Of a DNA stretch of 6,234 nucleotides, positions 1-6,234 are shown piece by piece (positions within the stretch are counted from its first letter, which is position 1; every line of letters starts with the position of its first letter). A model generated the notes under the pieces. That model was not told the DNA's origin. It worked only from the letters and a program-made list of their open reading frames with translations, and did no database searches. The translations under genes were made by a program, and so were the position numbers. Origin of the DNA: Phycisphaerales bacterium (GTDB taxonomy: Bacteria > Planctomycetota > Phycisphaerae > Phycisphaerales > SM1A02); the NCBI GenBank assembly GCA_020427625.1, contig JAGQOI010000326.1:1-6234 (forward strand). Reading direction: 5' to 3'.

Positions 1-34
1 CGACGAGGGCGGCGGACATGATGACGGCAGGATA

Positions 35-48
35 GCCCGGCGCCGGGC
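35..48. repeat. Perfect 14-bp GC palindrome
   Basis: The sequence GCCCGGCGCCGGGC equals its own reverse complement over all 14 bases. As RNA it could form a 5-bp stem with a 4-base loop; as DNA it could be a two-fold site for a dimeric protein. No T-run follows on either strand, so it is not a canonical intrinsic terminator. A + strand frame open from the window edge stops at TAG 33-35, directly before it, and a - strand ATG lies at 19-17. It could therefore sit after one gene or in front of another. The palindrome is certain; its role is unknown. Confidence 0.45.
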
Positions 49-101
49 GCGACGGCGGATCGAACCCAAGTCGGCGCTCCCGACGACCGATAGTCCGGGA
101 A

Positions 102-121
102 GCGGGTCAATGCCGACCCGC
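102..121 (+). promoter_or_regulatory. Stem-loop in the pilZ leader (7-bp inverted repeat)
   Basis: GCGGGTC (102-108) and GACCCGC (115-121) are exact reverse complements separated by the six bases AATGCC. The repeat ends 6 bases before the pilZ Shine-Dalgarno-like AGGTG. It could be a 5' leader hairpin that affects translation or mRNA stability, or an operator. A weak -10-like GATAGT lies at 89-94, which would put a transcript start near the base of the stem, but no matching -35 box is visible. The inverted repeat is seen directly; the function is inferred. Confidence 0.4.
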
Positions 122-127
122 AGAATC

Positions 128-132
128 AGGTG
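128..132 (+). promoter_or_regulatory. Ribosome binding site of the PilZ gene
   Basis: AGGTG matches part of the consensus AAGGAGGTGATC and lies five bases before the ATG at 138. It supports that start over any upstream codon. Confidence 0.5.
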
Positions 133-137
133 GGCCC

Positions 138-482
138 ATGTCGAAGCTCCACGAACGTCGTCGGGATCCGCGGCACACGGTCATGGTGCCGTGCAAGCTC
201 TACGATCCACGCTCCCGGAAGTACACCCGCGCCCTGACGTGCAACATCTCCGCGGGCGGCATCATGATCGACCTTCCGTACGACCGGGATCTCAAGCCCG
301 GCGACCGGATCATGGTGGGGGTTCCGTCGTCGCCCGGCGAGGCCGTCATCGCCCAGGCCGACATGCGGGCGGGCACCGTCCGCAGCCGCCTCTGCGCCGT
401 CGGCCTCGACACCGTGCTCGGCATCGAATTCGACGAGCGCCTCGCGGAGCCCGTCGAATCCACGCTGCGCCTGGCGGCCTGA
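138..482 (+). CDS. Small PilZ-domain protein, likely c-di-GMP receptor
   Basis: A 114-residue protein that is essentially one PilZ domain. It carries both signature elements of c-di-GMP binding: the RxxxR loop at R8-R12 (RRDPR), and the D/NxSxxG motif at N36, S38 and G41 (NISAGG) on the first barrel strands. A GIEF segment at 95-98 fits a late barrel strand. With both motifs intact it probably binds c-di-GMP rather than being a degenerate PilZ fold. No transmembrane segment, signal peptide or fused output domain is visible, so it is likely a cytosolic adaptor acting through a partner protein. The partner is not evident here: nadA downstream is unrelated and separated by 95 bp. The ATG at 138 follows AGGTG, and the RxxxR loop lies immediately after it, as is usual for single-domain PilZ proteins. 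Family assignment is strong; the process controlled cannot be told. Confidence 0.88.
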   Translation: MSKLHERRRDPRHTVMVPCKLYDPRSRKYTRALTCNISAGGIMIDLPYDRDLKPGDRIMVGVPSSPGEAVIAQADMRAGTVRSRLCAVGLDTVLGIEFDERLAEPVESTLRLAA

Positions 483-509
483 CGACCCGCCCGCCCGCAT
501 GAGACGATC

Positions 510-542
510 TTCACGGCTGCGTGCTTCGCGGCGGCGTACAAT
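510..542 (+). promoter_or_regulatory. Probable nadA promoter
   Basis: TACAAT at 537-542 matches the -10 consensus TATAAT at five of six positions and stands out in this GC-rich DNA. The best -35-like element, TTCACG at 510-515, matches TTGACA at four of six but is 21 bases away, which is too long for a standard housekeeping promoter. The -10 call is therefore better than the -35 call. A start near 549 would give a leader of about 29 bases before the ATG at 578, with GGGAG at 563-567 inside it. Confidence 0.42.
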
Positions 543-562
543 GCCGTCCGAACGCCCCGCCC

Positions 563-567
563 GGGAG
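563..567 (+). promoter_or_regulatory. Ribosome binding site of nadA
   Basis: GGGAG lies ten bases before the ATG at 578. With the -10 box at 537-542 it favours 578 over the in-frame GTG at 521, because a transcript from that promoter would not include base 521. Confidence 0.45.
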
Positions 568-577
568 ATGGACGTCC

Positions 578-1789
578 ATGCTCTGGCAACCCTCCTTGCC
601 CGAACGGTATCACCGCCTGTCCGACGCCGACCTGGCGGCGGGCATCACGGCGCGCCGTCGCGAGCTCGGCGACCGGCTGCTCATCCTCGGACATCACTAC
701 CAGCAGGATGACGTCATCCGGCACGCGGACCTCACGGGCGACAGCCTGAAACTGAGCCGCATGGCCGCGGAGGAGGCGGCGCGCCGGGGGACGTCGTTCA
801 TCGTGTTCTGCGGCGTGCACTTCATGGCCGAGACGGCCGACATCGTGACCCCCGACGACGTCACCGTCATCCTGCCCGATCTCTCCGCCGGCTGCTCGAT
901 GGCCGACATGGCCGACTACGACGACACGGTCGAGGCCTGGGAAACCATCCACGACGCCCACGGCCCGGACTGGAACGGGCGGCTCATCCCCATCACCTAC
1001 GTGAACTCGTCCGCGGCGATCAAGGCGTTCGTCGGCGAACACGGCGGCGCGTGCTGCACGAGCACGAACGCGGCCGAGGTCTTCGCCTGGGCGCGGGCCG
1101 GCGGCACCGAGCCCCGACGCACCGGCGAACCCATCCAGATCCTCTTCCTGCCCGACCAGCATCTCGGGCGCAACACCGCGTCGCGGTTCGGGCTGCGCAC
1201 CGAGGTCGACGAAGCCGCCGGGCGCGGCCCGTCGCAGACCGCGCTCTGGCAGCCGAAGAAGGATCGCGGCGGGCTCACGGACGATGCGATCCGCGCCGCC
1301 GAGGTGCTGCTCTGGGCGGGACACTGCTCCGTGCACAAGCTCTTCCGACCCGAGCACGTCGGCGAGGCCCGCGCGCGGTTCGCCGATCGCGGCGGCGTCA
1401 CCGTCCTCGTGCATCCCGAGTGCGCGAAGGAAGTCGTCGACGAAGCCGACCTCGACGGGTCGACGGAGTTCATCATCCGCACCATCGAGGCGGCGCCCGC
1501 CGGTTCGAACTGGGCGGTGGGCACGGAGTTCCACCTCGTGCACCGGCTCGCCCGCGCCGCCGCGGCCCGGAACGTGCATGTCGAGGCGCTGAACGAATGT
1601 CAGTGCCTGTGCACGACGATGTATCGCATCGATCAGCCGCACCTGCTCTGGGTTCTCGACCATCTCGCCGAGGGCAGGGTCGTGAACGAGGTGCGCGTCC
1701 ACCCCAAGGCGTCGGCCCTCGCCCGCCTTGCCCTCGAGCGCATGCTCGCTCATACCGGCACGGCCGCGCGAACCTCCGGCGCGGCCTGA
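578..1789 (+). CDS. nadA: Quinolinate synthase NadA
   Basis: NadA is a cytosolic [4Fe-4S] enzyme that condenses iminoaspartate with dihydroxyacetone phosphate to quinolinate in de novo NAD synthesis. The 403-residue protein has the family signatures in order: GHHYQ (38-42; H39 and Y41 correspond to the substrate-binding His and Tyr), a GDS at 54-56, GVHFMAETA (79-87), GCSMAD (105-110), YVNSS (141-145), TSTNA (161-165), PDQHLGRN (192-199), GHCSVH (248-253), HPEC (279-282), GTE (315-317) and C-x-C-x-C (341-345). By analogy with characterised NadA proteins the cluster ligands are C106, C250 and C345. The spacing between C106 and C250 is long, as in Bacillus-type NadA and unlike the short archaeal form. 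Residues after about 390 look like a disordered tail. A GTG at 521 would add 19 poorly conserved residues and overlap the promoter, so I use 578. nadB and nadC are not in the window. The AsmA-like gene follows after 46 bp. Confidence 0.96.
   Translation: MLWQPSLPERYHRLSDADLAAGITARRRELGDRLLILGHHYQQDDVIRHADLTGDSLKLSRMAAEEAARRGTSFIVFCGVHFMAETADIVTPDDVTVILPDLSAGCSMADMADYDDTVEAWETIHDAHGPDWNGRLIPITYVNSSAAIKAFVGEHGGACCTSTNAAEVFAWARAGGTEPRRTGEPIQILFLPDQHLGRNTASRFGLRTEVDEAAGRGPSQTALWQPKKDRGGLTDDAIRAAEVLLWAGHCSVHKLFRPEHVGEARARFADRGGVTVLVHPECAKEVVDEADLDGSTEFIIRTIEAAPAGSNWAVGTEFHLVHRLARAAAARNVHVEALNECQCLCTTMYRIDQPHLLWVLDHLAEGRVVNEVRVHPKASALARLALERMLAHTGTAARTSGAA
1762..1786 (+). terminator. GC-rich hairpin at the 3' end of nadA (no T-run)
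   Basis: GGCCGCGC (1762-1769) and GCGCGGCC (1779-1786) form a perfect 8-bp all-G/C stem with a nine-base loop, ending immediately before the nadA TGA. A weaker 5-bp hairpin, CGCCG/CGGCG (1794-1798 and 1805-1809), follows. No U-tract is present, so this is not a classical intrinsic terminator. It may be a leaky terminator, a pause site, or a 3' stabilising structure separating nadA from the AsmA-like gene. Stems of this size also arise by chance in DNA of this base composition. Confidence 0.3.
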
Positions 1790-1819
1790 CCGTCGCCGGC
1801 GCGTCGGCGCCCGGCGTGC

Positions 1820-1825
1820 AAGGAA
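1820..1825 (+). promoter_or_regulatory. Ribosome binding site of the AsmA-like gene
   Basis: AAGGAA lies ten bases before the ATG at 1836. It decides the start: the longer in-frame reading from 1728 would lie inside nadA and place 36 arginine- and proline-rich residues ahead of a clean membrane anchor. Confidence 0.6.
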
Positions 1826-1835
1826 TGATCACCAC

Positions 1836-4800
1836 ATGATTCGCAAGATTCTCATCGTTGTCGTGATTCTCGTCGTGCTCCTGCTCATCCTCGTCGGTCT
1901 CGCGCCGACGATGATCAGCGCGGGACTCGGCAAGGGCATCATCATCAGTCAGATCGAGTCGGCCCTCGACGCGAAGGCCGACTATGCCGCGCTCGGCGTG
2001 TCGTGGTTCGGGAACCAGTCGATCGACGACTTCGAACTCACGACGACGACCGGCGATCCGATCGCGACGATCGACGCGAGCGCCTCGGTCTCGCTCGTGA
2101 GCCTGATCACGGGCTCGGCGACGTCGATCGCCGTCGAGGTCGGGGGCACGATCACCGAGGAGTTCCGCGCCGACGGCACGACCCGGATCGGCTCCATCGT
2201 CCGACCCGATCCGTCGCCGAAGCCGGCGCCGCCGTCCTCCGGTCCCGCGCTCGCCGGACTGCCGGCGCTCACCATCACCATCACCAACCTCGACGTCGAC
2301 CTCCTCAAGGCCTACGAGGGCGAGGACGTGTCGCTCTACGCGCTCCACGGCACGGCGACGATCGGGCGCGGCCAGCCGCTGACGGTCGACCTCGCCGGGC
2401 GCACGAGCGTCGGCGGGAGCCGGGCGGACCTCGCACTCGTCGGACAGGTCAACAACCTCGTGAGTGCCGCGGGCGATCTCACGCCGACGCTGGCGAACGG
2501 GAGCGTCAAGGCAGACTTCGGCGGCGTGCCCGTGCGTCTGGGCGACCAGCGCGTCGTGCTCGACGGCGCCACGATGGTGCTCGCGAGCAGCGATCCGACC
2601 CGGTCGGTCGACCTCACGATCGGATCCACCATCGCGATGGGGGATCGGCGCGACGGACGACTCGACGCGTCGGTGACGCTCGAGCGATTCATGGATGCGC
2701 TCGGCAACGTCCGGGTGCGCGGCGACTCGGCGGTCAACGTCACGGCGGCGCTCACCAACGTGCCCCTCGACGTCGAGGGACGACGCATCGACCTCCAGTC
2801 GCTCAACGTCGACGTGAAGGGACCGAAGGCGACGGAGCGGATCGACGTCGGCGTGACCATGCGTGGGCGCATCGACGGCGCCGAGGCGAGCGTGCTCGAC
2901 GCCAACCTCGCCCTCACCTCCCCGCTCCGTGAGGGCGAGTACGCGCCCGGCCGGCTCGGGCAGGCCCTGGCGGCGTCGTTCGACGGCAGCCGGAAGGGGT
3001 TGCTCCAGCTCGATCCGGCGAACATCGTCGGCGCGGCGACGGGTCGCAACGTGCCGACGGCGATCCTCCAGCCGCTCGTCGCCGGAACGCCGCTCGATCT
3101 CGCGAAGGACGTCGGACCGATCGCCGATCTCGACGCGTCGCTGCCGGGCGGCGCGGGCGGGGACATCACGCTCGCGGTGCGCGGTGCGAACCTCGATCTG
3201 CGCACGGTCGCGGCGGTCGATCTCGCGACGATGGCGGTCGACGGTCGCTCGCTGGCGCTGCGGACGGCGGTCCGTCCCGCGCTGCTCGAACACTACGCGG
3301 GCATCACCGCGGCGACGCCGGCGCAGGTCGAACTCGATCTCACGCGATTCGTCGTGCCGGCGGCGGCGGCGGACGGTCGCCTGCCGCTGGAGCGTCTGGG
3401 CGCGTCCGGTCGTCTCCGCATGCCGACGCCGCTCACGCTGCCGGCGGTCGGCGAGCGCCGGATCCTGGAGACGGTGCGCGACATCGACCTCACATTCGAC
3501 GCGCCGTCGCTCGGCGAGCGGGTCGTGGTCAAGGGCGGTGCCGCGGCGGACGGAGCGATCATCGCCGTCGACCAGACGGTGACGAACCTCCTCGATGCGG
3601 CCGGCGCGCCGAATCTCGAGGGGGTGATGCCGGTCGGGCGGATCACGATCTCGGAGATCTCGGCGGCGCTGCTCGCGCGGGTGCTGCCGGAGCAGGCGGA
3701 TCTCGTCGCGGCGGCGGTGCCGGCGCCGGGTTCGGTGACGATCGAGACGGCGGGCGACGCCGGGGGACTGCGGGCGACGACGACGGTGCGCCTCGGTGCG
3801 CTGAGCGCGGATCTCGCGGCGACCCGGCGCGGCGACGGGCTGGCCCTGCATGAATCCACGGTGCGCGTCGACGCGACGCCGGCCCTCGTCGCGATGCTTC
3901 AGAAGGACGCATCGTCGCCGATCGCGATCAGGGACACGGTGCCGGTCACCGTGACGCTGCCCGCCGCGTCGTTCCCGAAGACCGGCGCGTCGGCGTGGGA
4001 CTTCACCTCGGCGCCGCTCGCGGCCCGGGTGACGATCCCGGGCGCGACGGTGCTCAACGTGCCCGGGCTCACCGGCGAGGCGACGGTCGGCGCGGTGTCG
4101 TCGGACATCACCCTGCCGCTCGATGCCGACTTCGCGATCGCCGGCGACATCGGGGCACGGACGACGATCGAGACGGCGACGTTCTTCGTCGGCGAGTCGA
4201 CGCCCGGCGGCGTGCTGCTGCGCAACGTCGACGTCACCGTGGCGCTCGCGCCGTCCGGCGACGTGAAGACCGCCGGGCGCAGCGCCGTGCGGCTCGCGTC
4301 CGCGCCGGGCGCGGGCGTCGGCGTGCTCACGTTCGACGGCGGCGTCGGGATGGGCGAAGCCGGCGTCGCGCCGGACGTCTCGTTCCAGCTCGCGGACGTG
4401 AAGGCCCAGAATCTCGAGCGCCTGCTCGGGCTCGAACCCGACGCGGTCGGCGCGTGGGTCGGCGCCGCCGGCACCGCCTCCGGACGCTTCGCCCAGCAGG
4501 GTCAGGTGATGGATGCGAGCGTCGCGCTCCAGTTCGACCGGCTCGACGCGACGGCGACCGCGAAGACCGACGACCGCTACCTCGTCATCACCGCCGACGT
4601 GCCGAAGATGGTCGTCGATCACCGGCGCCTCAACGCCATGCTCGCGGCATCGGCCGCCGACGTGCCCGCGGAACGACGCGAGGCGCCCGGCGTGCACCTC
4701 ACCCAGGACGTCACGGTGTCACCGGTCGTCAAGACCATCCGACTGCCGCGAGAGATCATCGACGGCAAGCCGCTGCATCCGGAACTCGTCAACATCGACG

Positions 4801-5909
4801 TCGAGGTCCGCGCCGGCGCGGTGCCCGTCGCCTCCGCGTCCGGCTTCGAGGCCGTCGTCGACGCGCTCGTCGCGACCGTGAAGTCGCAGGATCTCGCGAA
4901 GGGCGTGAACTTCACGCTCAACGGCGAGACGCGCGTGCCGAAGGAGAACGACCCGGGTTCGCTCGCGGTCGACGGCAAGGTGACGAACCTCGTCAACGAC
5001 CAGGGCGTGTTCACGCCGGACGACCTGCGGATCACCGCCGACGTCAACGCGCCGAAGGTGCCGACGGCCATCGTCGGACTGTTCACCGAGGTCGCGCCGG
5101 TCGTGGAGGCGTCGCTCGGACCCCGCACGACGCTGAAGGCCAACCTCAGGAACTACTCGTCCACGAGCGGCACCATCGACGTCGACCTCTCGTCGGCGAA
5201 CAGCACGCTCAAGGCGACGGTGTCGAACAACGGTCGGATCATCCGCATTCCGAAGAGCGCGGAGCCGCTCAAGGCGCGGCTGACCGTGAGCGACGCGATG
5301 CGGGAACTCGTCCTCAAGCCGATTCATCCGCTGCTCGGCGACGTCCGGCCCCGCGGGCAGATCGACGTCACCATGGACTCCCTCAACGTCCCGCTCAACG
5401 GCGACCTGAAGCGCCTCCGGAGCGACGTCCTGCTCAAGATCGGCGAACTCGACATCGATCGGCGCTCGCTGTTCCTGTCCATCCTCTCGCTCGGCGAGTC
5501 GCCGAACGCGAAGACCGTGCCCGGACGCATCGACGACATCACCGTGAAGATCCGCGACGGCATCGTCACCTACGATCGCTTCAACGTGAGCGTCGGGAAC
5601 ATCACCATGGGCTACAACGGGTCGGTCGACCTCGCCGCCCGGACCATCGACCTGCGCACGGAAGTGCCGCTCCAGAGTCTCGCCGCCGATCTCGTGCCCA
5701 AGGAGATCAAGGCCTTCCGCTACATCGGCAACGACCCCATCCCGGTCCGATTCACCGGGTCCATGGACAAGCCGAAACTCAAGGTCGACGACGTCGTCTT
5801 CGAACGACTCCTCAAGAGTCTCGCCGAGGATGCCATCAAGAAGGGCCTCGGCAAGCCGCTCGAGGACCTCATCGGCGGCGGGGGCAAGACGGGCGGCGGC
5901 GGCGGTTGA
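1836..5909 (+). CDS. Giant membrane-anchored AsmA-like envelope protein with internal repeats
   Basis: A 1357-residue protein. Residues 1-4 (MIRK) are basic and 5-24 are a hydrophobic helix, giving an N-in anchor with the rest outside the cytoplasm. Residues 25-123 form an N-terminal unit containing SWFG (56-59). A proline-rich linker follows (124-138, PDPSPKPAPPSSGPA). Residues from about 200 to 1203 alternate short beta-strand-like stretches and appear to consist of about five diverged units. Residues 1204-1320 resemble the C-terminal region of AsmA/TamB-type proteins: amphipathic strands reading DGIVTYDRFNV, then NGSVDLAARTIDL. The end is a glycine-rich tail (1347-1357). The chain has no cysteine and only three tryptophans, which fits an extracytoplasmic location. 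Known AsmA-like proteins (TamB, YhdP, YdbH) form long beta-groove bridges that carry phospholipid between membranes; the same role is inferred here. It starts 46 bp after nadA and may be co-transcribed. The family is recognised from architecture, not from strong catalytic motifs, so the exact function remains open. Confidence 0.75.
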   Translation: MIRKILIVVVILVVLLLILVGLAPTMISAGLGKGIIISQIESALDAKADYAALGVSWFGNQSIDDFELTTTTGDPIATIDASASVSLVSLITGSATSIAVEVGGTITEEFRADGTTRIGSIVRPDPSPKPAPPSSGPALAGLPALTITITNLDVDLLKAYEGEDVSLYALHGTATIGRGQPLTVDLAGRTSVGGSRADLALVGQVNNLVSAAGDLTPTLANGSVKADFGGVPVRLGDQRVVLDGATMVLASSDPTRSVDLTIGSTIAMGDRRDGRLDASVTLERFMDALGNVRVRGDSAVNVTAALTNVPLDVEGRRIDLQSLNVDVKGPKATERIDVGVTMRGRIDGAEASVLDANLALTSPLREGEYAPGRLGQALAASFDGSRKGLLQLDPANIVGAATGRNVPTAILQPLVAGTPLDLAKDVGPIADLDASLPGGAGGDITLAVRGANLDLRTVAAVDLATMAVDGRSLALRTAVRPALLEHYAGITAATPAQVELDLTRFVVPAAAADGRLPLERLGASGRLRMPTPLTLPAVGERRILETVRDIDLTFDAPSLGERVVVKGGAAADGAIIAVDQTVTNLLDAAGAPNLEGVMPVGRITISEISAALLARVLPEQADLVAAAVPAPGSVTIETAGDAGGLRATTTVRLGALSADLAATRRGDGLALHESTVRVDATPALVAMLQKDASSPIAIRDTVPVTVTLPAASFPKTGASAWDFTSAPLAARVTIPGATVLNVPGLTGEATVGAVSSDITLPLDADFAIAGDIGARTTIETATFFVGESTPGGVLLRNVDVTVALAPSGDVKTAGRSAVRLASAPGAGVGVLTFDGGVGMGEAGVAPDVSFQLADVKAQNLERLLGLEPDAVGAWVGAAGTASGRFAQQGQVMDASVALQFDRLDATATAKTDDRYLVITADVPKMVVDHRRLNAMLAASAADVPAERREAPGVHLTQDVTVSPVVKTIRLPREIIDGKPLHPELVNIDVEVRAGAVPVASASGFEAVVDALVATVKSQDLAKGVNFTLNGETRVPKENDPGSLAVDGKVTNLVNDQGVFTPDDLRITADVNAPKVPTAIVGLFTEVAPVVEASLGPRTTLKANLRNYSSTSGTIDVDLSSANSTLKATVSNNGRIIRIPKSAEPLKARLTVSDAMRELVLKPIHPLLGDVRPRGQIDVTMDSLNVPLNGDLKRLRSDVLLKIGELDIDRRSLFLSILSLGESPNAKTVPGRIDDITVKIRDGIVTYDRFNVSVGNITMGYNGSVDLAARTIDLRTEVPLQSLAADLVPKEIKAFRYIGNDPIPVRFTGSMDKPKLKVDDVVFERLLKSLAEDAIKKGLGKPLEDLIGGGGKTGGGGG
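2433..5444 (+). repeat. Diverged tandem protein repeat, about five units
   Basis: Residues 200-1203 of the AsmA-like protein contain recurring signatures. V-[NT]-N-L-[VL]-x-x-x-G occurs at residues 205, 582 and 1049 with identical internal spacing. VPTAI followed by a hydrophobic helix-like stretch occurs at 406 and 1075, with looser matches near 608 and 858. A strand motif ending in a hydrophobic residue plus proline, then 10-15 residues and another strand, starts near residues 300, 498, 703, 960 and 1176. The intervals are about 198, 205, 257 and 216 residues. Sequence identity between units is low, so the unit borders are approximate and were assigned by eye. Confidence 0.45.
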
Positions 5910-5918
5910 ACGCGACGA

Positions 5919-6234
5919 TCAGGCGGACCGGAGCGGATCGACGTCCTTGCGCGACACGGTGCACTCAAGATCCGGGAGCGCCTCGCCGAGCCGGCGCTGG
6001 AGCACCTTGAGATAGCCCCGCTCGGTGTTCGTGTGCCCGGCGAGGATCACCGTGCAGCCGCGGGCGATCGCGTCGAGCACGTCGTGATGACGCATCTCGC
6101 CGGTGATGAACGCGTCGCACCCCTGCGCGACGGCGGTCGCGACCATCGAGCCGCCGGCGCCGACGCACAGGCCGACGACGCCGATGCGCCGCGCGCGGCC
6201 GGGCGGCGTGAACGACTGGCTTGCCGACGGTCTC
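5919..6234 (-). CDS. NIF3-family dinuclear-metal protein, 3' part only
   Basis: The last 104 residues of a NIF3/YbgI-family protein (Pfam NIF3; sometimes annotated GTP cyclohydrolase I type 2); the start lies beyond base 6234. An internal ATG at 6146 is not the start, because the family-like stretch GVVGLCVGAGGS is encoded in frame upstream of it. Family signatures in order are CVGAGGS, the segment FITGEMRHHD, then AGHTNTER, whose His (codon 6035-6033) and Glu (codon 6023-6021) correspond to C-terminal ligands of the dinuclear metal site. The N-terminal His pair and Asp ligand would be outside the window. The family forms hexameric rings; its cellular role is unsettled and the cyclohydrolase name is poorly supported. 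The GEMRHHD form resembles what I recall from planctomycete members. The gene converges on the AsmA-like gene with only nine bases between stop codons, and no terminator hairpin is visible there. Confidence 0.88.
   Translation of the reverse strand, partial: RPSASQSFTPPGRARRIGVVGLCVGAGGSMVATAVAQGCDAFITGEMRHHDVLDAIARGCTVILAGHTNTERGYLKVLQRRLGEALPDLECTVSRKDVDPLRSA

Noticed and set aside
1..35. Edge fragments: a - strand start at 19-17 (six codons) or a + strand gene ending at TAG 33-35
   Set aside because: Both are too short to recognise and they contradict each other. There is no ribosome binding site for the - strand start and no family signal for the + strand end.
89..94. GATAGT as the -10 box of the pilZ promoter
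   Set aside because: Only four of six consensus positions match and no -35-like element lies at a suitable distance; too weak to annotate.
521..577. GTG 521 as the nadA start
   Set aside because: It would add 19 residues unlike the family and overlap the -10 box at 537-542. ATG 578 with GGGAG upstream fits better.
200..1753. Long - strand open frame (517 codons) opposite pilZ and nadA
   Set aside because: It lies antisense to two well-recognised genes, crosses their intergenic gap, and shows no domain or ribosome binding site.
1728..1835. Upstream in-frame start of the AsmA-like gene within nadA
   Set aside because: The extra 36 residues are Arg/Pro-rich and read through nadA. ATG 1836 has AAGGAA upstream and starts directly before the membrane anchor.
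1825..1839. Five-codon mini-frame (M-I-T-T-stop) whose TGA overlaps the ATG of the AsmA-like gene
   Set aside because: A regulatory leader peptide was considered, but its ATG overlaps the Shine-Dalgarno site and has none of its own; probably chance.
1473..4697. Very long - strand open frame (1074 codons) opposite the AsmA-like gene
   Set aside because: Its product is dominated by Arg, Asp and His with no recognisable domain. It is what the antisense of a G/C-ending-codon gene yields, and it also runs into nadA.

Overview
The window is high-GC chromosomal DNA holding four genes: three read on the + strand (a small PilZ protein, quinolinate synthase NadA, and a 1357-residue membrane-anchored AsmA-like protein) and the 3' part of a NIF3-family gene on the - strand. 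G/C-rich third codon positions explain the many long shadow frames. The organism is probably a diderm bacterium. Three things resemble what I remember of planctomycetes, perhaps Phycisphaerae: the GEMRHHD segment of the NIF3 protein, a SWFG motif near the N terminus of the AsmA-like protein, and the long NadA form with a C-x-C-x-C tail. This placement is from memory, not from a search.

Layout. Bases 1-137 hold no gene I can support, but contain a perfect 14-bp palindrome (35-48) and a 7-bp stem-loop (102-121) just upstream of the pilZ ribosome binding site. pilZ (138-482) is followed by a 95-bp gap with a good -10 box (537-542), probably the nadA promoter. nadA (578-1789) ends in a strong GC hairpin (1762-1786). 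After 46 bp comes the large AsmA-like gene (1836-5909), probably at least partly co-transcribed with nadA. It converges, with 9 bp between stop codons, on the NIF3-family gene (stop at 5919, start beyond base 6234).

Function. NadA makes quinolinate for NAD synthesis. The PilZ protein is a likely c-di-GMP sensor. The AsmA-like protein is a likely periplasm-spanning, lipid-handling envelope protein. The NIF3 protein is a dinuclear-metal protein of unsettled function. There is no obvious common pathway, so this looks like ordinary chromosomal neighbourhood rather than a defence or mobile island. I see no tRNA, rRNA, CRISPR array, insertion sequence or attachment site.

The most interesting feature is inside the AsmA-like protein. 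Most of its length seems to be built from about five diverged units of roughly 200-255 residues, between an N-terminal anchored domain and a C-terminal AsmA-like segment. The whole chain contains no cysteine.
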